A stretch of DNA of 64,000 nt from Clostridiales bacterium (GTDB taxonomy: Bacteria > Bacillota > Clostridia > Lachnospirales > Lachnospiraceae), in NCBI GenBank assembly GCA_018365455.1, contig JAGZJZ010000028.1:1-64000 (forward strand). Direction: 5' to 3'. The notes under the pieces were generated by a model. The model searched no databases. It was given only the letters and a program-made list of their open reading frames with translations, and was not told the origin of the DNA. Below are positions 44,276 to 53,084 of this stretch, piece after piece. Position 1 is the first letter of the stretch, and each line of letters begins with the position of its first letter. The position numbers were made by a program, and so were the translations under genes.

Positions 44276-44467
44276 ATGACAGACACAGAATTAATACAGG
44301 CGTTTGAAAGCATAGTCAAACCCCTGAAAGAAAATATCGAAACGATAAAAGAACAGCTAACATCCATTGAGCGGACAGAAGAGCATTCAAAGGAGAGTAT
44401 TGCAGGGCTGTCAGCGCATGTTTTAGAAATGCAGCAAAAATTGAATGAAAGTTACCATCAGGCGTAG
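44276..44467 (+). CDS. Small coiled-coil protein
   Basis: 63 residues from ATG 44276 with ACAGGAGGTGTCAGC in front. The whole chain is helical and heptad-like: ELIQAFESIVKPLKENIETI, KEQLTSIERTEEHSKESIAG, EMQQKLNESYHQ. No known domain. It is divergent from the giant glycosidase, and the gap contains the shared activator element, so it might be controlled from there too. Confidence 0.55.
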   Translation: MTDTELIQAFESIVKPLKENIETIKEQLTSIERTEEHSKESIAGLSAHVLEMQQKLNESYHQA

Positions 44468-44520
44468 AACGTGTTTGAAAAATACTTTCTGACAGCTGTG
44501 GGGTCCCGTTTGTGGGATGG

Positions 44521-44571
44521 ATGTGCCAAATTCAGGAAGCGTAGGGGGCTGCGTGGAATGGATTTGGCACA
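44521..44571. repeat. 11-bp inverted repeat in a gene-free stretch
   Basis: ATGTGCCAAAT (44521-44531) and ATTTGGCACAT (44562-44572) are perfect inverted repeats, and both are followed by TCAGG on the plus strand. The stretch 44468-44904 (about 440 bases) holds no other feature I can name. Confidence 0.45.
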
Positions 44572-44904
44572 TTCAGGCTTCTGGCTAAATTATACCAACT
44601 GAATCTGACGCATTTACTAGCCGTCAGAACGCCGGAATTGTTTTCAGTCATTATTTACCAGAGCAAAAATTTTATGAAGAAAGATATGTCTGGGAAAATG
44701 TATGCGTTTCTTCATTTAAACAGTTGACAATCCTTATGCTTCATTTTTAAAATAAAGATTAAGTTATTTATAAAATATACATTCATTCACTAAAAAGGAA
44801 TCCTGCGATAAACCTCACACAAAAAAGCAAGATTGATTAAAAATATACTTTTTATTTTTGGTATAATCTTAAATTATTGCAGCAGCAGAAAGGAGGAACT
44901 TCGC

Positions 44905-45768
44905 ATGCAGAATAAAAGCATTGATAAAATTATATCCGCGATTGATTACATCGAAACACACCTGTCCGAAAAGATAGACCTTGATGTGGTAGCTAATGCT
45001 GTCCATTATTCAAAATATTATTTACACCGCACATTCACCAGCACTGTAGGAATTACCATACACGATTACATCCAGCGGAGAAAATTAACAGAAGCAGGGA
45101 AGTTATTGGTCTTCTCTGATAAATCTATTCTGGAAATTGCATTGATTGCAGGTTACGAGAGCCAGCAGGCATTTACCAATATTTTTACGGCGATGTACAA
45201 ACAGCCTCCTAACAAATTTCGGGAAAATGAAAAATTTTATCCGCTGCAATTAAAATTTGAATTCAAAGGGAGGTATCGCATGCTTCAAAATGATAAAAAA
45301 CCGGCGTGGGAAGTTACATTCGCATCGGATAAGGACATTCCCTGCTGGATGGACCTGGTCCGGCTTGTGATTGATGGTTTTCCCCATCTGAATGAGGAAG
45401 AATATATTCAGGTACTAAAACACCGCATAGCAACAAAACAGGCATTGATTTTAAAAGACGGAACATTGGCTACCGGGATTATGATTTTTTCTTATCAGAA
45501 CGGAAGCATTGATTTTATGGGAACACATCCTCTTTATCGCAAAAAAGGAATCCCCAGAGCATTCCTGGATAAAGTAATGCGCGAACTGCTTAAGGGAAAA
45601 GACATTAGCATTACCACTTACCGGGAGGGCGATAAAGCAGATACCGGACACCGCAGGGAAATTATGGAATTAGGTTTTGCAGAAGCAGAGTTATTGGTAG
45701 AATACGGCTATCCCACACAACGTTTTATCATACCGGGGGAGGTTCGAAATGAAGAAGGATTTAATTAA
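44905..45768 (+). CDS. AraC-type HTH fused to GNAT acetyltransferase domain
   Basis: About 287 residues from ATG 44905 (MQNKSIDKI) with AAAGGAGGAA. Residues 1-105 form an AraC double helix-turn-helix (IDLDVVANAVHYSKYYLHRT, SILEIALIAGYESQQAFTNI, PNKFRENEKF). Residues about 125-280 are GNAT-like: DIPCWMDLVRLVIDGFP, IMIFSYQNGSIDFMGTHPLY, the acetyl-CoA loop RKKGIPRAFLDKVMREL, then MELGFAEAELLVEYGYPTQR. The gene overlaps the HelD-like helicase by 20 bases. The fusion suggests regulation plus acetylation of a small molecule or protein; antibiotic response is one option. Confidence 0.82.
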   Translation: MQNKSIDKIISAIDYIETHLSEKIDLDVVANAVHYSKYYLHRTFTSTVGITIHDYIQRRKLTEAGKLLVFSDKSILEIALIAGYESQQAFTNIFTAMYKQPPNKFRENEKFYPLQLKFEFKGRYRMLQNDKKPAWEVTFASDKDIPCWMDLVRLVIDGFPHLNEEEYIQVLKHRIATKQALILKDGTLATGIMIFSYQNGSIDFMGTHPLYRKKGIPRAFLDKVMRELLKGKDISITTYREGDKADTGHRREIMELGFAEAELLVEYGYPTQRFIIPGEVRNEEGFN

Positions 45769-47830
45769 TGAAATTCCTTTTCCGGATGAAGTCACCCACC
45801 TGGCAGAAATCAACCGCAAACTGGATGCTGCTTTACAAGAAGCCGACTCAAAAGTTAACATGCTTGACAAGGACTATATGGATGCCAAACGCTACATGGC
45901 GGAAAACAGGGGCGAAATCGATCCCCATGAAATGTTCCAGAACGAACTTGCACTAAAACAAATTGATCACATTGGCGCATTTGCAGTGGGCATACGGGAT
46001 AAAATTGTAAAGCTGAAAGAATCGCCTTATTTTGCCCGCATAGACTTCTGCCCTGGAGGAGACTCAAAAACAGATAAGTACTACATAGGAAGATTTACAT
46101 TCAGCCATGAAAATAAACTGCTTGTTTTTGACTGGCGCGCTCCTGTTGCCAGCATGTTCTACGACTATGAAGTAGGTCCCGCGGGATTCGATGCACCATC
46201 CGGAAGAATCCAGGGACATTTGAGCCGTAAACGGCAGTTCAAAATCAAAAACGGCTTGATGGAATACGCCCTCGAAACCTCCGTCAATATTCAGGATAAT
46301 ATCTTACAGCGGGAGCTCAGCCACACCTCCGATGAAAAGATGAAATCCATCATTTCCACGATACAGAAAGAACAAAATCAGATCATCCGAAATGAAAATT
46401 CCGGGACACTGATCATACAGGGAGTGGCAGGCTCCGGAAAAACATCCATTGCTCTGCACCGGATAGCCTTTTTACTCTACCGCTTCAAAGGCCGGCTGAC
46501 AGCCAAAAATATTACCATCTTATCTCCTAATAAAGTTTTCGGGGATTATATTTCAAGCGTCTTGCCGGAGCTTGGGGAGGAACCAATTTATGAATCCGGT
46601 TTTGCAGAGATTGCAGTAATTCAGCTGGAAAAAGTTATCGGCTTTGAACCCGACAGAGATCCTCTGGCAGCAAATGACCCGGGATGGACGAAAAGAGTTC
46701 ATTTTAAGTCAACCCTTGGGTTTGTCAGACTTATGGACCAGTATATCCAACAGATGCATGACAGGATCTTCCAGCCCTCCGACTATACCTTTGGACCTTT
46801 TACAGCTGCCGCTCATTGGATAAAAGCCCGGTACAATGCCTATGGAAATATCCCTGTCAAAAAACGTCTTAAAATGATCGCCGAAGATATTCATGACCGC
46901 TTTGATACCGATAATATCATGGAACATGACCTGCCAAAAGTCAGCTCCATCCTGAAAAGCCTGAACTCGATGCTGAAGATAAAGAATACACTTGCTCTAT
47001 ATCAGGCATTTTACAAACATCTGGGAATACCGGACATGTTTGTGTTGGCAGGAAAAAAAACCTTAGAATGGGCAGATGTATATCCTTTTTTATATCTCCA
47101 CGCAGCATTTGAGGGCTTACGGGAAAGTAAAATAATCAAACACCTGGTTATTGATGAAATGCAGGATTACACGCCCATACAATATGCTGTCATAAACAAG
47201 TTGTTTCCGTGTCAGAAAACGATTCTGGGAGACTTTGGACAGTCGGTAAACCCAAATCATATGCATTCTTTAGAGGATATGAAAAATTTATACGAGGATG
47301 CCGAACTAATCGAACTAAATAAAAGTTACCGGTCTACCTATGAAATTATAACCTTTGCCAAACGCATACACCATGTGACATCCCTGGAACCTATGGAACG
47401 CCACGGTGATGTCCCTGGGATGATACCATGCAGCAGCAGTTCAAATGAAATCAAACGAATCCAAATGGAAATTGAACAGTTTCTGAAACGTGGGAATGCC
47501 TCTCTTGGAATCATAACCAAGACAAATCAGGCAGCAAAAGTTCTCTATGACCAGCTTGCAGCAACTTGCCCTATTCATCTCATCACACCGGAAAGTACTA
47601 ATTTTATTAATGGAGTATCCATCACCTCTATCCAGATGTCAAAAGGTCTGGAATTTGATGAAGTCATCATTCCCGAGGCAGACAGGAAAACCTATGCTAC
47701 TGCATATGACAGAAACCTGCTTTACATAGCCTGCACGCGGGCGATGCACCGTTTGACGCTGATGTTTGTGGGGGAGATGACGGAATTGATTGGAAAAAGG
47801 GATGACCCGGTAATGTTTACAGATAATTAG
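45749..47830 (+). CDS. HelD/HelR-like UvrD-type ATPase (RNA polymerase recycling)
   Basis: 693 residues, GGGGGAGG ribosome site inside the preceding gene. N-terminal coiled-coil arm (about 10-95) as in HelD, then YYIGRFTFS and VFDWRAPVASMFYDYEVGP, Walker A GVAGSGKTSIALHRIAFLLY (about 225), ITILSPNKVFGDYISSVLPE, LVIDEMQDYTPIQYAVI (Walker B), LNKSYRSTYEI and the C-terminal IQMSKGLEFDEVIIPEAD with LLYIACTRAMHRL. HelD family proteins dissociate stalled or antibiotic-blocked RNA polymerase; HelR gives rifamycin tolerance. The coupling to an AraC-GNAT gene suggests an inducible stress or antibiotic response (inference). Confidence 0.88.
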   Translation: MKKDLINEIPFPDEVTHLAEINRKLDAALQEADSKVNMLDKDYMDAKRYMAENRGEIDPHEMFQNELALKQIDHIGAFAVGIRDKIVKLKESPYFARIDFCPGGDSKTDKYYIGRFTFSHENKLLVFDWRAPVASMFYDYEVGPAGFDAPSGRIQGHLSRKRQFKIKNGLMEYALETSVNIQDNILQRELSHTSDEKMKSIISTIQKEQNQIIRNENSGTLIIQGVAGSGKTSIALHRIAFLLYRFKGRLTAKNITILSPNKVFGDYISSVLPELGEEPIYESGFAEIAVIQLEKVIGFEPDRDPLAANDPGWTKRVHFKSTLGFVRLMDQYIQQMHDRIFQPSDYTFGPFTAAAHWIKARYNAYGNIPVKKRLKMIAEDIHDRFDTDNIMEHDLPKVSSILKSLNSMLKIKNTLALYQAFYKHLGIPDMFVLAGKKTLEWADVYPFLYLHAAFEGLRESKIIKHLVIDEMQDYTPIQYAVINKLFPCQKTILGDFGQSVNPNHMHSLEDMKNLYEDAELIELNKSYRSTYEIITFAKRIHHVTSLEPMERHGDVPGMIPCSSSSNEIKRIQMEIEQFLKRGNASLGIITKTNQAAKVLYDQLAATCPIHLITPESTNFINGVSITSIQMSKGLEFDEVIIPEADRKTYATAYDRNLLYIACTRAMHRLTLMFVGEMTELIGKRDDPVMFTDN

Positions 47831-47895
47831 AGATGAATTTTAATTATAATATAGTTTATATAAAGATAATTTTAAATTAAATAGCAGTAACCCAC

Positions 47896-47924
47896 TTTAC
47901 AAGCAAGCAAATTACTGCTATAAT
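47896..47924 (+). promoter_or_regulatory. Sigma-A promoter of the antitoxin RNA
   Basis: TTTACA, 17 bases, TATAAT. A perfect 9-bp inverted repeat TAGCAGTAA/TTACTGCTA (47882-47890 and 47912-47920) surrounds the -35 box. Confidence 0.75.
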
Positions 47925-47930
47925 GTAGAT

Positions 47931-48020
47931 AGCAGGTATCATAAGTAAAACTTATGTTTGCCCTCGGTGGAAATGATTATCCTAACCTTTGGGACGGAAG
48001 AGGATAATCATTTTTTATTG
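47931..48020 (+). ncRNA. Antisense antitoxin RNA of a type I toxin system
   Basis: A predicted transcript of about 90 nt begins after the 47896-47924 promoter and ends at a strong terminator: ATGATTATCCT pairs with AGGATAATCAT around ACCTTTGGGACGGA, followed by TTTTTTATT. It carries the segment GCCCTCGGTGGAAATGATTA. It overlaps the 3' end and 3' UTR of the toxin gene on the other strand, as RatA does for TxpA. Confidence 0.7.
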
Positions 48021-48112
48021 CTCAATTTTATCAATTGAACAATAAGAGTGATTAATGCTACAACAAATGTACCAAATAAAACCATTAAGGTCAATGCTTC
48101 GGATACTGTCAT
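48008..48112 (-). CDS. Holin-like type I toxin peptide
   Basis: 34 residues: MTVSEALTLMVLFGTFVVAL followed by a hydrophobic segment and the basic end KLSNKK. This is the pattern of the putative holin-like toxin family (short N-terminus, one membrane helix, charged tail). AGGGGAGTGAGCCTG serves as ribosome site. Overproduced, such peptides insert in the cell's own membrane. The stop codon overlaps the terminator of the antisense RNA. An extra GGAGGAGGTGAAC sequence lies about 40 bases upstream. Confidence 0.75.
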   Translation of the reverse strand: MTVSEALTLMVLFGTFVVALITLIVQLIKLSNKK

Positions 48113-48175
48113 CAGGCTCACTCCCCTTTCCTATTTTTTATAGTTATGGAAGTTCACCTCCTCCTAATTTTGACG

Positions 48176-49849
48176 CTATTTTTTGACTCTCACCAGACAA
48201 TTCTTTTTACAAAATGCAATTCCATATTTCATAATATTCTCATACCCTTCCTCTATTAATTCATCATCATAATGTTTTACTTCAATCTGATTCAGGGCTT
48301 CTTTGCACTTATCTTCCATTTTCCTTGGATTGGCAGTGCACTTTAATTCTATAATCACAGCTTTTTCATTAAAATCCGGATGGCGTATGATAATATCACT
48401 GCGACCATCTCCACTTTCCCTGTTTGATTTGACATAATAGTCACTCATTCCGGAAAGGCATCCTAACAGAAATCCATGATAAAAATTTTCATTATAATCT
48501 TCGTAGCTGATTGTATCCCTCAACAGCTGTTTTAATTCCTGTTCAACCTCTGCCTCGTCTGAGCTGAGAATCGCCAAATATAAATCCTGTAAATTTCTGG
48601 ATTGGATCATTTCCTGAAACCATCCCATTATCTTATGGCGGAAAATATAAGCTACTTCTTTATTTGGGATTTTCAATGTTATGAAATGATCACCATTATC
48701 GTCAAATCTTTCACTTACCTTTTTCAGATAACCTGTAAAAAACATAAAATTCCAGAGGTTATCCATACTGTTGTAAATTTCATCATAAGTGACGTCTTCA
48801 TGTACGGGCTTCTCTATTTCTTCTCCCTGCATTAACATCTCCAGATCGCTCTTTGTCTGGAGATCATTTGCCTTTTCTACCATTGTACGGACTATTGAAT
48901 TGGAGCTGGTTGTTCCCCAGTAGGAAATGGGAAATCCATGCGATCCATAATAGCTGTCCTTTACATAACGCACGATACTCCAGGGATTATATACTTCTGT
49001 GTTTCCAAACAGGTAACCGTCATACCAGTCTTTTATCACTTCCTTCTTTTCTTCCAAACCGTAGTACTTTAACATATCATCAATCTCTTCTTCTGTAAAA
49101 CCAAAATGCTCTGAGTAATGCACACTTAGTATAGAAATGATTTCCAGATTATTTAAGCCTGTAAAAATGCTTTCTTTTGAAATGCGGAGACAGCCCGTCA
49201 TTACGGCAAATTCCAGATATTTATTAGTTTTTAATGCCGATTCAAATAAGGATCGAACAAAAGAAACCATTTCGTCGTAAAATCCTCTGAAATATGCATT
49301 TTCCAATGGAACATCATATTCATCGATCAGTATGATTACCGGCGTCTGGTAATACTCATACAGACACTTGGATAAAAGCTGTATGGAATCCAGATAAACA
49401 CCTGCATCACCTTCTGCGTCTAAAATCTTCAGAACACGGTCTTTTTCTGCTTCATATTTGAGTACTTCTTTTCTGTGCCTTTGAAATTCACTTGAAATCG
49501 CTCTCTTAATGCTCAAAATAGCATACTCAAAGTTTGCTTGTTTTGCTCCCTTTAATGTAAGATTAATAACGGGATACTTTCCTTGATATTTCATGTATTG
49601 TTCACCGGCGCGGGCGATTTTTAAATCAGAAAATATTTCTTTATTATTTTCTTCCGATATTTCCAAGAAATATTGTAACATGCTCATATTCAGGGTTTTA
49701 CCGAATCTTCTTGGCCTTGTGAATAAGTTTACTTCACCTTTTAAGTCTATAAGTTCTTTAATAAGCAAAGTTTTATCTACATAATAATATTCCTGTGAAA
49801 TCATTTTTTTAAAGTCATCAATTCCAACCGGTAATTTTTTAAGTTCCAA
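48176..49849 (-). CDS. AAA-ATPase-like / PD-(D/E)XK nuclease-family protein
   Basis: 557 residues. The start is TTG 49849 with GAGGTGGG in front. N-terminal AAA-ATPase-like domain (PF09820): LPVGIDDFKKMISQEYYYVD, TRPRRFGKTLNMSMLQYF (P-loop-like) and VIILIDEYDVPLENAYFRGF (Walker B). C-terminal PD-(D/E)XK domain (PF08011): SDIIIRHPDFNEKAVIIELK. The family is common, multi-copy and scattered in gut Bacteroidetes and Firmicutes; the role is not established. It lies just upstream of the type I toxin on the same strand. Confidence 0.85.
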   Translation of the reverse strand: MELKKLPVGIDDFKKMISQEYYYVDKTLLIKELIDLKGEVNLFTRPRRFGKTLNMSMLQYFLEISEENNKEIFSDLKIARAGEQYMKYQGKYPVINLTLKGAKQANFEYAILSIKRAISSEFQRHRKEVLKYEAEKDRVLKILDAEGDAGVYLDSIQLLSKCLYEYYQTPVIILIDEYDVPLENAYFRGFYDEMVSFVRSLFESALKTNKYLEFAVMTGCLRISKESIFTGLNNLEIISILSVHYSEHFGFTEEEIDDMLKYYGLEEKKEVIKDWYDGYLFGNTEVYNPWSIVRYVKDSYYGSHGFPISYWGTTSSNSIVRTMVEKANDLQTKSDLEMLMQGEEIEKPVHEDVTYDEIYNSMDNLWNFMFFTGYLKKVSERFDDNGDHFITLKIPNKEVAYIFRHKIMGWFQEMIQSRNLQDLYLAILSSDEAEVEQELKQLLRDTISYEDYNENFYHGFLLGCLSGMSDYYVKSNRESGDGRSDIIIRHPDFNEKAVIIELKCTANPRKMEDKCKEALNQIEVKHYDDELIEEGYENIMKYGIAFCKKNCLVRVKK

Positions 49850-50036
49850 ATACCCACCTCATTTCTATCTAGCATTTTTATTTACAGTCATTTTTATTTA
49901 CAGTCATTATGACTTTTTTATAAATATCATATTCTTCTTAACATATGTTGCACTATTTTATTAATTATAAACATTATACCATTCTCTAATCAATCTGAAA
50001 AGGAGACATCTGATTCTAATTTAAGCTACCTTTTAA

Positions 50037-50096
50037 CCTATAATCCAACCTATAATCCACCCCATAATCTAACCTATAATATAACATATAATTTAA
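50037..50096. repeat. Five-unit 12-bp tandem array
   Basis: Five consecutive 12-bp units of the form CCTATAATCCAA, each with a TATAAT or CATAAT core, lie just past the stop of the 50116-51465 gene. An imperfect 16-bp duplication (ATTTTTATTTACAGTC) is at about 49872-49905. No gene occupies 49850-50115. Confidence 0.7.
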
Positions 50097-50115
50097 TTAA
50101 TATTTTAAGCTAAAT

Positions 50116-51465
50116 TCAATACGCACTCTCTTCCCGCTCCCGATCTGCATATGCCAGCACTTCATCCAGGGTTATCTCGCCCTGTAGCCATAAAAGCTGC
50201 TGAGCCGCCAGATCATTCTGGAAGGACCAGACAAACTGAGAGTTGCCCAGGCTCACTTCTACGACCTGACCATTTTTCTCATATGTGTCTATGTCATCCT
50301 GTATTTTGCTGCGGCTGGCTGGCTCTATTCCTTTTACTACTGATGCTGTCTGGGTAAAATCCAGAATTTCCCGTTCCAGTTTTTCGCTTGTGAGCAAGGT
50401 ATGGAAAATATCTGTGATCAGTTCACTATGCTTTGTCTTGGCGCTTTTCATAAAGGTCATATTGGTTTCCCTGATGAGCCTTGCATCTCCGTTCTCATTT
50501 GGAAACGGAAAGATACCAAGCTCCATGTTCTCATTATACTGGCTGGTAAACTGCATGGACCAGGATCCGGTCAGATACATGGCAGCCTGCCCATCTGTAA
50601 AACGGCTGTCACTTTCAAACTGATCGATCAAAAGCGCGTCCTGCCAGCTGGCATCCAGTATCATTTTGTTATAAGAAAGGCAGCTCCTGATTATCGGACT
50701 GTCCCCGAAGTTTACCTTACCCTGACGAAACTGGTCACCCCAGTCAGGGTTACTGCTGAATATTTCATTCATAAAAAACTGCATAGTCATATTCCCGACT
50801 TTCCAGCTCTCCCGGAAATGGCTGGCAAAAGGCGTAACTTCATTTTCTTTTAACACTTTAATAATGTGTTTCAGTTCTTTCTGCGTTGCCGGTACTTTCA
50901 GGTTATACTTTCTGAATATTTCTTTGTTATAAATTACTCCCTGATACCAGGCATTATATGGCATTCCATAGATCGCTCCATCAACGGTCACTGCTTTCAG
51001 CGCTTCATCCCGGATTTTATCTTTATAATCCCCCTGCAGCACAGCCAGATTGCCAGTGTGGGCATAAGCCTGCACGTCCTGGGCTTTTCCAATCATTATA
51101 TCCGGAATGTCTCCCGCAGCAAACCTGCCCTGCATTTGGGAATTGAATTTCTCACCCCAATCCACACACTCCCACTGGAGTTTAACATTTGGAAACTCCT
51201 CGGCAAGAACTTCATCTATCATATCTTCTATACCGGCATCGGAAGTAGATTGTCCAGCCAGAACCGTCAACAAAATCCCCTCTTCATTCTGTTGGTATAC
51301 CGGCAATTCTGCCTGGCTGCATCCTGCAAGAAATGTAAGGGCAGCCAGGCATAGTATAAGCTTAACAGCTCGTAATATTAAATTACTTTCCCCTAACAGT
51401 GCACCATAGATTGCGGTTGGGTTGTTTGTGCGTGCGTTGTTTGAGCGCGGGCTGTATCCTCTCAT
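50116..51465 (-). CDS. Solute-binding lipoprotein linked to YesN/YesM
   Basis: 449 residues; ATG overlaps the stop of the YesN gene (ATGA), so translation is coupled. An unusual N-terminal tail of about 30 residues precedes the lipoprotein signal (RAVKLILCLAALTFLAGCSQ, lipobox LAGC). The rest is a family 1 solute-binding fold very similar to the 34407-35831 lipoprotein (VLAGQSTSDAGIEDMIDEVL, WECVDWGEKF, PDIMIGKAQDVQAYAHTGNL). No permease genes accompany it. It probably delivers the same sugar either to the permeases of the other operon or to the YesM sensor as a co-receptor (inference). Confidence 0.88.
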   Translation of the reverse strand: MRGYSPRSNNARTNNPTAIYGALLGESNLILRAVKLILCLAALTFLAGCSQAELPVYQQNEEGILLTVLAGQSTSDAGIEDMIDEVLAEEFPNVKLQWECVDWGEKFNSQMQGRFAAGDIPDIMIGKAQDVQAYAHTGNLAVLQGDYKDKIRDEALKAVTVDGAIYGMPYNAWYQGVIYNKEIFRKYNLKVPATQKELKHIIKVLKENEVTPFASHFRESWKVGNMTMQFFMNEIFSSNPDWGDQFRQGKVNFGDSPIIRSCLSYNKMILDASWQDALLIDQFESDSRFTDGQAAMYLTGSWSMQFTSQYNENMELGIFPFPNENGDARLIRETNMTFMKSAKTKHSELITDIFHTLLTSEKLEREILDFTQTASVVKGIEPASRSKIQDDIDTYEKNGQVVEVSLGNSQFVWSFQNDLAAQQLLWLQGEITLDEVLAYADREREESAY

Positions 51466-53084
51466 ATTTCCCTCTGCCCGGTAACACCCGTTCTGTAATC
51501 TCTGGGACTTTTCCCCTCCACTTTCCGGAACACACGGCTGAAATAAGTATAATCATCGTATCCAACCATAAAAGCGATTTCGGTAAGGCTTACTTCTTTA
51601 TTAGCCATAAATTCTTTTGCCTTTTCCACTCTCAGACGTGTGATATAGACCATGAGATTTTCCCCTGTTTCCTGCCGGAACATCTTGGAAAAATAAGAAC
51701 TCTCTACATTATACTTCTGAGCGAGGGAGGAAAGGCATAATTCTTCGAAGTAATGACTGTCTATATACTGTACTGCCTGTTTTACTACGCCTCGTATAGA
51801 CTCTGTTGCAATTTCCCCCTGATTGGTAACGGTAAATTCTATAATATCACAAAGCATCTCGCACAGCACATCTGCATCCAGAAGTTCGATCAGCTTATCT
51901 GCCACATCAGTCATATTTTCCATATCCGCCAGTTTTTTAGGATTCCCCTGATCTGCGGTGTAATCCATAAAAATATTAAGGATTTTCTTGACTGTCTGCT
52001 TTACTTCCAGATACTCCCATTTCTCTTGCTGGCATCTTCGCAATCCAATAGTATCAAAAATCAATTGTTTTAGTGCTGTCTTATTTCCGCTTTGCAAGAG
52101 GCTCTTAATCTGTTTTTCATACTCACTGCTGAACTGGTTATGTACCTTTTTCTGGTTTTCCGTTCTTCTGCCGGCAATCAGTATTTCATTTCTATTTTCA
52201 TAAATCCTGGTCATAAACAGCGCCACTGTCTGAACATACGCCATATGTATGCTGTCCATAGTATAACTGTGCTCGCTGATGCAAACGGTCACAGGCGAAT
52301 GGGCTTTTGGTGTAAGGTAAATGACAAGCTTTTCAGCTGCCTTTTTTAATTCTTCATTTTCAATTTCGGAAACTACAATAAATTCATTGGAGCGGAAAAT
52401 ATGGTTAAATACCATAGAACTCTCTTTGGAAACAATATTCTTTATTTCCTTTTTCACATGATAGGAAAGCTTATTCATATCATATTGATACTTCTTAGTC
52501 AACTCATTTAGGTTATGTATCTTAATCAGCATCAGGCTTGCGCCTGCAAAATTTATTTCGCTGTTCATGGTAATGGTTGGGGTAAATGGCGTATCCTCCC
52601 GCTCCACCAAAAGGCTGAATTCACGGTCCTGAATCAGAGATGCCGCTTTTAGAAGCTTCATCTGCCGCTCTTCTTCCTCCTGCTTTGCACACCTGCGGGT
52701 GCTGATAATTTCAAGCGCCTTAGACAGCGCATTTACCAGATCGATTTTGGTTACAGGCTTTACCAGATAGTTAATTGCCCCGGACATGAATGTATCCTTA
52801 ACATATTGAAAATCATCATACCCACTTATGACGAAGGTAATAATGTCAGGGTATTTGTCTTTTATAATAGACAGAAGCTCTACTCCATTGATAAAAGGCA
52901 TGTTTATATCGGTTATCAGTATATCCGGCTCTTCCAGTTGGATCTTATTTAACACATCTTCCCCATCTACTGCCGGTTCCATAAACTCTAAGGAATATTT
53001 CTCCCAACTTATCATATTCCTTATTTTCTCCCTTGTCCAATACTCATCATCTGCAATCAGGACTTTATAGGCTGCTGCATCCAT
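51462..53084 (-). CDS. YesN-type response regulator (receiver + AraC HTH)
   Basis: 540 residues. Receiver (1-125) with acidic pair IADDE, phospho-acceptor Asp59 (ILITDINMPFING), Ser in ISGYDDFQYV and Lys in YLVKPVTKIDL. A long middle helical/GGDEF-degenerate region (about 130-420) follows, then the AraC domain (about 435-530): LCLSSLAQKYNVESSYFSKM, VSLTEIAFMVGYDDYTYFSR, VFRKVEGKSPRDYR. It is read with the YesM kinase upstream (28-base overlap) and the solute-binding lipoprotein downstream. It is the best candidate for binding the 37-nt elements before the SBP operon and the giant glycosidase. Confidence 0.9.
   Translation of the reverse strand: MDAAAYKVLIADDEYWTREKIRNMISWEKYSLEFMEPAVDGEDVLNKIQLEEPDILITDINMPFINGVELLSIIKDKYPDIITFVISGYDDFQYVKDTFMSGAINYLVKPVTKIDLVNALSKALEIISTRRCAKQEEEERQMKLLKAASLIQDREFSLLVEREDTPFTPTITMNSEINFAGASLMLIKIHNLNELTKKYQYDMNKLSYHVKKEIKNIVSKESSMVFNHIFRSNEFIVVSEIENEELKKAAEKLVIYLTPKAHSPVTVCISEHSYTMDSIHMAYVQTVALFMTRIYENRNEILIAGRRTENQKKVHNQFSSEYEKQIKSLLQSGNKTALKQLIFDTIGLRRCQQEKWEYLEVKQTVKKILNIFMDYTADQGNPKKLADMENMTDVADKLIELLDADVLCEMLCDIIEFTVTNQGEIATESIRGVVKQAVQYIDSHYFEELCLSSLAQKYNVESSYFSKMFRQETGENLMVYITRLRVEKAKEFMANKEVSLTEIAFMVGYDDYTYFSRVFRKVEGKSPRDYRTGVTGQREI

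Noticed and set aside
50037..50096. CRISPR-like array
   Set aside because: Units are 12 bp without spacers and no cas gene is present.
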